Positions 54,517 through 64,000 of a stretch of DNA of 64,000 nt are shown in pieces. Made by a program: the position numbers and the translations under genes. The notes beneath the pieces were generated by a model. It was not told the origin of the DNA, ran no database searches, and saw nothing but the letters and a program-made list of their open reading frames with translations. Origin of the DNA: Micromussa lordhowensis (Eukaryota > Cnidaria > Anthozoa > Scleractinia > Lobophylliidae); contig OZ026599.1 in assembly GCA_964020085.1 (NCBI GenBank), positions 25,942,329 to 26,006,328 on the forward strand, written 5' to 3'. Every line of letters begins with the position of its first letter. Positions within the stretch are counted from its first letter, which is position 1.

Positions 54517-54763
54517 CTTAAAGTACACTTCCAGAAATCCCTCAGTTCTCTAGCGGAAAGATACTGTACATATGTAAATACGTAAATATGATGGATGGAA
54601 AAAGTAATTTGTCTTTATCGATTCTTGTAATAAAATTTATGTTTCAATTAATCTGGGGTGATATCAAATAAACCAGAAGAACAATGCCCACAAACTCTGT
54701 TATTGCAGGTTTCAAATCCATTGAACTAGGTCTCAAATGTCGCTAGAGACTCATGGCTGACCA
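54517..54763 (+). pseudogene. 3'-flank remnant of a deleted GPCR copy
   Basis: AAAGTACACTTCCAGAAATC and onward match the segment about 250 bp downstream of the GPCR 1 stop (52146-52400). It is preceded by GPCR 5'-flank sequence (53880-54516), with the coding part missing, so one whole receptor has been lost between them. Confidence 0.65.
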
Positions 54764-55110
54764 ATAGATCGTTTTCACGAGACGACATCACTTTCTAAAA
54801 TCTAAAACTAAAGATCCAACAAAGTTTTCATCCTCATCAGGTATAAGAGGTGACATATTTATATCTGTTTACAAATTTACAGCTCAATAGCGTGCTTTGT
54901 TTTGAAACCAGAGCATTTTGAATTTCCGGGTAATGGAGGTGTGTGACACAAGGCTACGATCAAATGTGTTGAAAAATATATACTTACATGTATCTCATGA
55001 TTTTGAGCCCTGTTAGAAGCTATAGCATTAAGAAAAGTGCTTATGTAAATACTTGCTTTTTGAGTACTGATAATCAGTCGCCTAGAAAGCCAAAGTAAGT
55101 TCCAGATCAT
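54764..55110 (-). mobile_element. Half-length MITE, second in unit 1
   Basis: Same as 52401-52745, with small differences (GACGACATC for GACGTCATC). It travels with the GPCR 3' flank and so was copied by the duplications. Confidence 0.6.
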
Positions 55111-56128
55111 CTGTGCCTGGAAAGTAAATTAGGACCAATTACACACATACAGATTGATCTGGAAATTAAAACAACCTCTATATGTGCTTTATTTTCACAA
55201 CCTGGAATGTATCTGAATCTGATTCAAGAAAAAAAGTCACTGTTTCAATGTTGCACTTTTCTAAATAGTAAGCAAAGAATCGAACTCGATATATATATAG
55301 CCTAGCCTGGCGTACCAAGTAAGAATATTATTACTCTGTTTGTCGAACTGATCAAGTACAATTTGAAACTCCCCTGCATTTGTTTTAATGTAGCACGCGT
55401 ATTACAAAGTTGCAGGTGTGTCGTGTAAATAATTATGCAGCAATTAGAACTCTATATCATTTCTTTGGAAAACGTACAAGAGACTGACAACTTTTAGTCG
55501 TGCAGTGAGGCAAACCATACCCACGCTGATGCAAACAGACAAACAATAACTTCAGAGAAATTGAACTGGAATGAATGTGTACTATATAAACGAAGACATG
55601 AATGGAGAGGAAAACTCAGTTGAGATTGTAAATTAACTCACAAGACGGTGTAATAGTGCAATTACACCCAACCTTTGTTTTTTGGTATTAAAGTGATTTC
55701 CTCTCTATTCAGCTTTTAATAGTTTCACCCGTAAAATCGTCGCAGTTGCCAGGTTAGAGGTTTTCTACCATGGGCATCATCGGTGCTCTATTGGATATAA
55801 TTGCCTTAATGATTTTCATATCGGGTAAAAGTTAATGACCAGTTTTCACCGTTTTAAACGTCTGCAGTTCATCTTTGCTTGATTTATTTTCCTGCTTATT
55901 TTTCGCTGCGACCTACGAGAAAAAGAAAACAACATTATCATTTTCATCATGTTTTCCGCCAATTAAAGAAACAATTCACCCATTTACCATTTTATTTGCA
56001 TGACATTACGGCATCTGTTTTCGCACAATTGATCAGTTACTCCAGATAAGTAAAAATACTGAAGCAATTCTGCATCGAGTGAAAAAGGAGTAGACTTTCA
56101 TTGAAAGCCAACTAAAGCTCCTCTGAGC

Positions 56129-56136
56129 TATAAAAG
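56129..56136 (+). promoter_or_regulatory. TATA box of GPCR copy 2
   Basis: TATAAAAG, 57 bp before ATG 56186. The extra distance reflects a 3-bp insertion (CACTGAAG) shared with copy 3. Confidence 0.6.
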
Positions 56137-56185
56137 CTTGCGTGTAACTTAGCGTTGCAATTTGACATCCACTGAAGAATTCAGC

Positions 56186-57382
56186 ATGGACTTAGCTTAC
56201 AGCACTCAGAGCAACACAAATTCTTCCTCTAATATCAGATTAGTGTTTTACTGCTTGTATGAACCAGACATTACGTGGGACTTAAATAATACCACGCTTT
56301 CCTGGACTTTAGTTGTCTTGTTATACATTGCATCTCCGGCTACAATTCTCTTAAACTTAATGGTTATCGTTGCAATGAAGCAAAGGAAAGAACTTCGAAG
56401 AAACTCGAACATTTTGTTGACTAGCATGGCCGTCTCGGATCTTCTTGTGGGCGTTATAAGCATGCCACTGCGTGCTACCGTCGATGCATTAATTCTCCGC
56501 CAGCTTTGGTTTCAACAAATTTGCTTATTAGACTTTCTAACTGTATTCGTGATGTACTTTGTTGTCTTCTCTTCCCTATATCATTTGACTGCAATTGCTT
56601 GGGAGAGGTACATTGCGATAGAAAAATGGATGGACTACAAGGTTATTGTGACAAGAAATCGCCTCACGAATCTTGCGATAATCGCTTGGTTGGCATCTGT
56701 CTTTACGGTACTCCCAGTTTCTTTAACAACAGGGTTTGGCATGGATATTCAGATAGTACAAACCTTGTATATCGTTTGGATTGCATGTGGAACAGTTGCC
56801 CTCATAAGTATGGTATATTTTTATGTCAAAGTATACCTCGCTATACGTAAACGTAGAATTAGCGAAATTAGTCAAGTCACTATTTTAGTGAAAGCCCAAG
56901 TCGAGTCCAAAGTTGCCAAAACGAGTCTCTTACTAACCGTCTCAGTTATTTTCTCCATGTTTCCAGGAATGGTTCTCTATATTCTGGGCGAAGTTTTCAC
57001 GTCCATCCAGTCTTTTGCAGATTTGCGAATATGGGAAGCCCCGTTCATGTTATACTCTCTCGTCAATCCAATTCTTTATTGCTATAGAGATCGCCGTTTT
57101 AGGAACGCTGTGTTAGAACTGTTGCGAATACAGAGGCCTCCAGCAACCGTTGCTGCCGATGGCAAAGTGCGTTATGTCAGACGCAAATATCCTATTGATG
57201 GCGTGAACGATGTCCTAGAACTACAAAATGTGGGCAAATCTGCTTCCCGCTTGTTGACAAGAGCAGCATCTTGTGATCTAGCCATGGTTGTTCATGGACT
57301 GACTTCACGAAAAATAACGTTGAAAAGATCCCTGTCGGCTCCTGCTCTTGACAAATGCAACATCTCTTTCGATGGTTCATAG
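56186..57382 (+). CDS. Class A GPCR, array copy 2
   Basis: Intronless, 398 residues, with the same motifs as copy 1 (WERYIAI, NPILYCY, FDGS end). Compared with copy 1 it has Thr in SWTLVVL and Ala in WEAPFMLYS; almost every other residue is the same. Such closeness, with identical flanks, points to a very recent tandem duplication or to an assembly duplicate of one locus. All seven membrane segments and the basic tail are intact, and there is no sign of decay. Confidence 0.85.
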   Translation: MDLAYSTQSNTNSSSNIRLVFYCLYEPDITWDLNNTTLSWTLVVLLYIASPATILLNLMVIVAMKQRKELRRNSNILLTSMAVSDLLVGVISMPLRATVDALILRQLWFQQICLLDFLTVFVMYFVVFSSLYHLTAIAWERYIAIEKWMDYKVIVTRNRLTNLAIIAWLASVFTVLPVSLTTGFGMDIQIVQTLYIVWIACGTVALISMVYFYVKVYLAIRKRRISEISQVTILVKAQVESKVAKTSLLLTVSVIFSMFPGMVLYILGEVFTSIQSFADLRIWEAPFMLYSLVNPILYCYRDRRFRNAVLELLRIQRPPATVAADGKVRYVRRKYPIDGVNDVLELQNVGKSASRLLTRAASCDLAMVVHGLTSRKITLKRSLSAPALDKCNISFDGS

Positions 57383-57887
57383 CTGCAACAACACTCGCCA
57401 TCCATTCTGATAACAACTTATGCATCAATCCATAATAAATGTAACGTTAAATTGCCAAATAATAAGAAATGTAGTGACTGTTCTACAAACCTTGATGTTC
57501 CTTAAATACTTAGATCATGTGACGCTGAAAGTTCTGTGCAGTTTGCCACCTCCACTCTTCAAACTGTGTTATAATTATGTCTAATAATTGACGAAACAGA
57601 GTGTTTGGAAAATAATTCCCTCGATCAGCTTAAAGTACACTTGAGGAAATTTCCAGAAATCCCTCAGTTCTCTAGCGAAAAGACACTGTACATATGTAAA
57701 TACGTAAATATGATGGATGGAAAAAGTAATTTGTCTTTATCGATTCTTGTAATAAAATTTATGTTTCAATTAATCTGGGGTGATATCAAATAAACCAGAA
57801 GAACAATGCCCACAAACTCTGTTATTGCAGGTTTCAAATCCATTGAACTAGGTCTCAAATGTCGCTAGAGATTCATGGCTGACCAAT

Positions 57888-58232
57888 AGATCGTTTTCAC
57901 GAGACGTCATCACTTTCTAAAATCTAAAACTAAAGATCCAACAAAGTTTTCATCCTCATCAGGTATAAGAGGTGACATATTTATATCTGTTTACAAATTT
58001 ACAGCTCAATAGCGTGCTTTGTTTTGAAACCAGAGCATTTTGAATTTCCGGGTAATGGAGGTGTGTGACACAAGGTTACGATCACATGTGTTGCAAAATA
58101 TATACTTACATGTATCTCATGATTTTGAGCCCTGTTAGAAGCTATAGCATTAAGAAAAGTGCTTATGTAAATACTTGCTTTTTGAGTACTGATAATCAGT
58201 CGCCTAGAAAGCCAAAGTAAGTTCCAGATCAT
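57888..58232 (-). mobile_element. Half-length MITE, first in unit 2
   Basis: Identical counterpart of 52401-52745. Confidence 0.6.
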
Positions 58233-59238
58233 CTGTGCCTGGAAAGCAAATTAGGCACATACAGATTGATCTGGAAATTAAAACAACCTCTATATGTGCT
58301 TTATTTTCACAACCTGGAATGTATCTGAATCTGATTCAAGAAAAAAAGTCCGCGTTTCAATGTTGCACTTTTCTAAATAGTTAGCAAAGAATCGAACTCG
58401 ATATATATAGCCTAGCCTGGCGTACCAAGTAAGAATATTATTACTCTGTTTGTCGAACTGATCAAGTACAAGTTGAAACTCCCCTGAATTTGTTTTAATG
58501 TAGCACGCGTATTACAAAGTTGCAGGTGTGTCGTGTAAATAATTATGCAGCAATTAGAACTCTTTATCATTTCTTTGGAAAACGTACAAGAGACTGACAA
58601 CTTTTAGTCGTGCAGTGAAGCAAACAATACCCACGCTGATGCAAACAGACAAACAATAACTTCAGATAAATTGAACTGGAATGAATGTGTACTATATAAA
58701 CGAAGACATAAATGGAGAGGAAAACTCAGTTGAGATTGTAAATTAACTCACAAGACGGTGTAAGAGTGCAATTACACCCAACCTTTGTTTTTGGTATTAA
58801 AGTGATTTCCTCTCTATTCAGCTTTTAATAGTTTCACCCGTAATATCGTCGCAGTTGCCAGGTTAGAGGTTTTCTACCATGGGCATCATCAGTGCTCTAT
58901 TGGATATAATTGCCTTAATGATTCTTATATCGGGTAAAAGTTAATGACCAGTTTTCACCGTTTTAAACGTCTGCAGTTCATCTTTGCTTGATTTATTTTC
59001 CTGCTTATTTTTCGCTGCGACCTACGAGAAAAAGAAAACAACATTATCATTTCCATCATGTTTTCCGCCAATTAAAGAAACAATTCACCCATTTACCATT
59101 TTATTTGCATGACATTACGGCATCTGTTTTCGCACAATTGATCAGTTACTCCAGATAAGTAAAAATACTGAAGCAATTCTGCATCGAGTGAAAAAGGAGT
59201 GAGACTTTCATTGAAAGCCAACTAAAGCTCCTCTGAGC

Positions 59239-59353
59239 TATAAAAGCTTGCGTGTAACTTAGCGTTGCAATTTGACATCCACTGAAGAATTCAGCATGGA
59301 CTTAGCTTACAGCACTCAGAGCAACACAAATTCTTCCTCTAATATCAGATTAT
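59239..59353 (+). pseudogene. Truncated GPCR copy in unit 2
   Basis: Counterpart of 53752-53866, with the same breakpoint after ATCAGATTA. The deletion therefore predates the 5,487-bp duplication. Confidence 0.8.
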
Positions 59354-60003
59354 TTTGATTTTTATTAGATTTTTTTGAGTACTTATAATCAGTCGCCTAG
59401 AAAGCCAAAGTAAGTTCCAGATCATCTGTGCCTGGAAAGTAAATTAGACACATACAGATTGATCTGGAAATTAAAACAACCTCTATATGTGTTTCATTTT
59501 CACAACCTGGAATGTATCTGAATCTGATTCAAGAAAAAAACCAGTGTTTCAATGTTGCACTTTTCTAAATAGTTAGCAAAGAATCGAACTCGATATATAG
59601 CCTAGCCTGGCGTGCCAAGTAAGAATATTATTACTCTGTTTGTCGAACTGATCAAGTACAATTTGAAACTCCCCTGAATTTGTTTTAATGTAGCGCGCGT
59701 ATTACAAAGTTGCAGGTGTGTCGTGTAAATAATTATGCAGCAATTAGAACTCTATATCATTTCTTTGGAAAACGTACAAGAGACTGACAACTTTTAGTCG
59801 TGCAGTGAGGCAAACAATACCCACGCTGATGCAAACAGACAAACAATAACTTCAGATAAATTGAACTGGAATGAATGTGTACTATATAAACGAAGACACG
59901 AATGGAGAGGAAAACTCAGTTGAGATTGTAAATTAACTCACAAGACGGTGTAAGAGTGCAATTACACCCAACCTTTGTTTTTGGTATTAAAGTGATTTCC
60001 TCT

Positions 60004-60250
60004 CTTAAAGTACACTTCCAGAAATCCCTCAGTTCTCTAGCGGAAAGATACTGTACATATGTAAATACGTAAATATGATGGATGGAAAAAGTAATTTGTC
60101 TTTATCGATTCTTGTAATAAAATTTATGTTTCAATTAATCTGGGGTGATATCAAATAAACCAGAAGAACAATGCCCACAAACTCTGTTATTGCAGGTTTC
60201 AAATCCATTGAACTAGGTCTCAAATGTCGCTAGAGACTCATGGCTGACCA
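60004..60250 (+). pseudogene. 3'-flank remnant of a deleted GPCR copy, unit 2
   Basis: Counterpart of 54517-54763. Confidence 0.65.
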
Positions 60251-60597
60251 ATAGATCGTTTTCACGAGACGACATCACTTTCTAAAATCTAAAACTAAAG
60301 ATCCAACAAAGTTTTCATCCTCATCAGGTATAAGAGGTGACATATTTATATCTGTTTACAAATTTACAGCTCAATAGCGTGCTTTGTTTTGAAACCAGAG
60401 CATTTTGAATTTCCGGGTAATGGAGGTGTGTGACACAAGGCTACGATCAAATGTGTTGAAAAATATATACTTACATGTATCTCATGATTTTGAGCCCTGT
60501 TAGAAGCTATAGCATTAAGAAAAGTGCTTATGTAAATACTTGCTTTTTGAGTACTGATAATCAGTCGCCTAGAAAGCCAAAGTAAGTTCCAGATCAT
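60251..60597 (-). mobile_element. Half-length MITE, second in unit 2
   Basis: Counterpart of 54764-55110. Confidence 0.6.
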
Positions 60598-61615
60598 CTG
60601 TGCCTGGAAAGTAAATTAGGACCAATTACACACATACAGATTGATCTGGAAATTAAAACAACCTCTATATGTGCTTTATTTTCACAACCTGGAATGTATC
60701 TGAATCTGATTCAAGAAAAAAAGTCACTGTTTCAATGTTGCACTTTTCTAAATAGTAAGCAAAGAATCGAACTCGATATATATATAGCCTAGCCTGGCGT
60801 ACCAAGTAAGAATATTATTACTCTGTTTGTCGAACTGATCAAGTACAATTTGAAACTCCCCTGCATTTGTTTTAATGTAGCACGCGTATTACAAAGTTGC
60901 AGGTGTGTCGTGTAAATAATTATGCAGCAATTAGAACTCTATATCATTTCTTTGGAAAACGTACAAGAGACTGACAACTTTTAGTCGTGCAGTGAGGCAA
61001 ACCATACCCACGCTGATGCAAACAGACAAACAATAACTTCAGAGAAATTGAACTGGAATGAATGTGTACTATATAAACGAAGACATGAATGGAGAGGAAA
61101 ACTCAGTTGAGATTGTAAATTAACTCACAAGACGGTGTAATAGTGCAATTACACCCAACCTTTGTTTTTTGGTATTAAAGTGATTTCCTCTCTATTCAGC
61201 TTTTAATAGTTTCACCCGTAAAATCGTCGCAGTTGCCAGGTTAGAGGTTTTCTACCATGGGCATCATCGGTGCTCTATTGGATATAATTGCCTTAATGAT
61301 TTTCATATCGGGTAAAAGTTAATGACCAGTTTTCACCGTTTTAAACGTCTGCAGTTCATCTTTGCTTGATTTATTTTCCTGCTTATTTTTCGCTGCGACC
61401 TACGAGAAAAAGAAAACAACATTATCATTTTCATCATGTTTTCCGCCAATTAAAGAAACAATTCACCCATTTACCATTTTATTTGCATGACATTACGGCA
61501 TCTGTTTTCGCACAATTGATCAGTTACTCCAGATAAGTAAAAATACTGAAGCAATTCTGCATCGAGTGAAAAAGGAGTAGACTTTCATTGAAAGCCAACT
61601 AAAGCTCCTCTGAGC

Positions 61616-61623
61616 TATAAAAG
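61616..61623 (+). promoter_or_regulatory. TATA box of GPCR copy 3
   Basis: TATAAAAG, 57 bp before ATG 61673. Confidence 0.6.
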
Positions 61624-61672
61624 CTTGCGTGTAACTTAGCGTTGCAATTTGACATCCACTGAAGAATTCAGC

Positions 61673-62884
61673 ATGGACTTAGCTTACAGCACTCAGAGCA
61701 ACACAAATTCTTCCTCTAATATCAGATTAGTGTTTTACTGCTTGTATGAACCAGACATTACGTGGGACTTAAATAATACCACGCTTTCCTGGACTTTAGT
61801 TGTCTTGTTATACATTGCATCTCCGGCTACAATTCTCTTAAACTTAATGGTTATCGTTGCAATGAAGCAAAGGAAAGAACTTCGAAGAAACTCGAACATT
61901 TTGTTGACTAGCATGGCCGTCTCGGATCTTCTTGTGGGCGTTATAAGCATGCCACTGCGTGCTACCGTCGATGCATTAATTCTCCGCCAGCTTTGGTTTC
62001 AACAAATTTGCTTATTAGACTTTCTAACTGTATTCGTGACGTACTGTGTGGTCTTCTCTTCCCTATATCATTTGACTGCAATTGCTTGGGAGAGATACAT
62101 TGCGATAGTAAAATGGATGGACTACAAGGTTATTGTGACGAGAAATCGCCTCACGAATCTTGCGATAATCGCTTGGTTGGCATCTGTCTCTACGGTCCTT
62201 CCAGTTTCTTTACCAACAGGGTTTGGCATGGATATTCAGATAGTACAAACCTTGTATATCGTTTGGATTGCATGTGCAACAGTTGCCCTCATAGGTATGG
62301 CATATTTTTATGTCAAAGTATACCTCGCTATACGTAAACGTAGAATTAGCGAAATTAGTCAAGTCACTATTTTAGTGAAAGCCCAACTCGAGTCCAAAGT
62401 TGCCAAAACGAGTCTCTTACTAACCGTCTCAGTTCTTTTCTTGACGTTTCCAGGAATAGTTTGCTATATTCTGGGTGAAGTTTTCACGTCCATCCAGTCT
62501 GTTGCAGATTTGCGAATATGGGAAGCCCCGTTAATGTTATACTCGCTCTTCAATCCAATTCTTTATTGCTATAGAGATCGTCGTTTTAGGAACGCTGTGT
62601 TAGAACTGTTGCGAATACAGAGGCCTCCAGCAACCGTTGCTGCCGATGGCAAAGTGCGTTATGTCAGACGCAAACATCCTATTGATGGCGTGAACGATGT
62701 CCTAGAACTACAAAATGTGGGCAAATCTGCTTCCCGCTTGTTGACAAGAGCAGCATCTTGTGATCTAGCCATGGTTGTTCATGGAACTTCACGAAAAATA
62801 ACGTTGAAAAGATCCCTGTCGGCTCCTACTCTCAGTGACAAATGCAACATCTCTTTCGATGGTTCACAGCTGCAACAACACTGA
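61673..62884 (+). CDS. Class A GPCR, array copy 3 (divergent)
   Basis: Intronless, 403 residues. The first third is the same as copy 2, but from TM3 onward substitutions appear: YCVVF for YFVVF, AIVKW for AIEKW after the WERY box, STVLPVSLPTG in TM4/loop 2, LFLTFPGIVCYI in TM6, and LFNPILYCY in TM7. The tail lacks Leu in HGTSRK, has TLSDKC, and reads through the stop of the other copies to end SQLQQH. It is a full-length gene. The mosaic of identical and divergent stretches suggests gene conversion or a breakpoint within the gene. Confidence 0.85.
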   Translation: MDLAYSTQSNTNSSSNIRLVFYCLYEPDITWDLNNTTLSWTLVVLLYIASPATILLNLMVIVAMKQRKELRRNSNILLTSMAVSDLLVGVISMPLRATVDALILRQLWFQQICLLDFLTVFVTYCVVFSSLYHLTAIAWERYIAIVKWMDYKVIVTRNRLTNLAIIAWLASVSTVLPVSLPTGFGMDIQIVQTLYIVWIACATVALIGMAYFYVKVYLAIRKRRISEISQVTILVKAQLESKVAKTSLLLTVSVLFLTFPGIVCYILGEVFTSIQSVADLRIWEAPLMLYSLFNPILYCYRDRRFRNAVLELLRIQRPPATVAADGKVRYVRRKHPIDGVNDVLELQNVGKSASRLLTRAASCDLAMVVHGTSRKITLKRSLSAPTLSDKCNISFDGSQLQQH

Positions 62885-63860
62885 TCCATTCTGATAACAA
62901 CTACTGCATCAATCCATAATAAATGTAACGTTAAATTGCCAAATAATAAGAAATGTAGTCACTGTTCTACAAAGCTTGATGTTCCTTAAATACTTAGATC
63001 ATCGTGACGCTGAAAGTTCTGTGCAGTTTGCCACCTCCACTCTCCAAACTGTCTTATAATGATGTCTAATACTTGACGAAACAGAGTGTTTGGAAAATAA
63101 CTTCCTCGATCAGCTTAAAATACATTTGAGGAAATTTCCAGAAATCTCTCAGTTCTCTGGCGGAAAGATATACTGTACATATGTAAATATGTAAATACGA
63201 TGGATGGAAAAGGTAATTTGTCTTTATCGATTCTTGTAATAAAAATTGTTTCAATTAATCTGGGGTGATATCAAATAAACCAGAAGAACAATGCCCACAA
63301 ACTCAGTTATTGCAGGTTTCAAATCCATTGAACTAGGCCTCAAATGTCGCTTGAGATTCATGGCTGACCAATTTCTTCTAAAAGTGAAAAATTAGAAATT
63401 GTCGACTGTAGTACTAGGACGCCAAAACAAGAATTTAGGTCGACATATTTTTCGAAACAAATGGAAACGAAAAAAAAAGGTGAAATATGCTAGGAATTAG
63501 GCAAACAAACGAAATTCCAAGTTTGGTTCAATATTATCAACATTTACGAAAGCAATAGATTGTGATCTCTTGAAAAAGGATATGCATATAGGCCTACGTT
63601 TTCGTTTTAAAGTCAAGCTTCCGACTTCTGCCGAGCGCGCGGTAATCGAATCAAATTGGTGAGCACGGTTCAGACAACATAGTCGGAAGCTGGGAGGAGT
63701 CGCCGAACATTTGATTGACGGTAGCGAAAAACGCATTTCTCGGTTGAGCTTTGAATTTTAGAGTCCGCATGTTCTTTAAAGGCGCAGGAAATATTTCTAT
63801 TATATCTGTACTCATTTACTATTTAGGTTGATAAAAGTGTTGTTTTTTGTCACTGACTTG
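62885..63860. other. 3' flank of the GPCR array
   Basis: Array homology continues to about 63370 (GCTGACCAA) and stops where the other copies carry the half-MITE. Beyond it no gene is seen. A short inverted pair AGCTTCCGACTT / TAGTCGGAAGCT lies at 63618-63694. Confidence 0.5.
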
Positions 63861-63867
63861 TATATTA

Positions 63868-63917
63868 CGGTAAGACGTTTCGGCTAACTCTTAAGCCTTC
63901 ATCAGTTGAAAAAACCG
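63868..63917 (-). ncRNA. Hammerhead ribozyme, minimal type I (Penelope/retrozyme type)
   Basis: On the minus strand: stem I 5' side (CGGT...AA), core CTGATGA (63905-63899), stem II GGCT-loop-AGCC, core GAAA (63881-63878), minimal stem III AC/GT, then GTC with predicted cleavage after 63874, and stem I 3' side TTACCG. All invariant core bases are present. Minimal stem III hammerheads of this sort are known from Penelope-like elements and animal retrozymes, where they act in processing. The host element would extend past the window edge; no RT is visible here. Confidence 0.75.
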
Positions 63918-64000
63918 CTTGATGTTACGCGCGATTTAAAAACTTTTAAATTGAAAACGTTGCGCGTGCTGTATGCGCGTGACTCGAGAGAATTTAAGTA

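Larger units (their letters stand above)
50646..56132 (+). repeat. 5,487-bp GPCR tandem unit 1
   Basis: From the GPCR 1 promoter to the next, this segment is matched by 56133-61619 at a constant offset of 5,487 bp with almost no differences outside the GPCR coding part. Each unit holds one full GPCR, one GPCR start remnant, one 3'-flank remnant and two half-MITEs. Confidence 0.75.
56133..61619 (+). repeat. 5,487-bp GPCR tandem unit 2
   Basis: Copy of unit 1. Landmarks recur at exactly +5,487: the start remnant at 59296, the 3'-flank remnant at 60004, and MITEs at 57888 and 60251. Confidence 0.75.

Overview
The window is eukaryotic, intron-containing, AT-rich and very repeat-rich. It most likely comes from an anthozoan cnidarian, probably a stony coral. 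This is inferred from the gene content: a long TPR-CHAT gene, a tandem array of intronless class A GPCRs, Ngaro-type tyrosine-recombinase retrotransposons, a hammerhead ribozyme of Penelope/retrozyme type, and many fold-back MITEs. No bacterial-style gene layout is present.

Layout. (1) 1-6816: head-to-tail Ngaro-like retrotransposons sharing split direct repeats. The left copy is cut by the window edge. The second copy has a gag with SAP domain and zinc knuckle, a reverse transcriptase truncated before its catalytic YxDD box, an RNase H fragment and a tyrosine recombinase. (2) 8842-39397, minus strand: the 5' part of a FERM-domain gene, pieced together from seven small exons whose phases all agree (173 codons). 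Its introns hold most of the mobile DNA. (3) 12771-28892: a 16.1-kb block bounded by ~1-kb inverted terminal repeats, sitting entirely in FERM intron 4. It carries a plus-strand TPR-CHAT gene, a small double GRF-zinc-finger protein, a tiny C2H2 zinc-finger protein and other small ORFs. Its ends contain telomere-like repeats, nuclear-receptor half-sites, CRE palindromes and decayed hammerhead motifs. (4) Nested MITEs of Tc1/mariner, hAT and Harbinger type. (5) 43898-50326: a 6.4-kb imperfect palindrome whose outer part is GPCR 5'-flank sequence. (6) 50646-63370: three nearly identical GPCR genes on a 5,487-bp repeat unit, with gutted GPCR copies between them. (7) The right edge holds a well-formed hammerhead ribozyme.

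How the parts relate. The FERM gene is the resident host gene. The TPR-CHAT block looks like an intronic insertion on the opposite strand that leaves all visible FERM splice sites intact. In this sequence the CHAT protease reading frame is broken by a shift between its catalytic His and Cys. The GPCR array is expanding by tandem duplication, and each copy keeps its own TATA box. The central new hypothesis is that the TPR-CHAT gene is cargo of a large inverted-repeat-bounded element.
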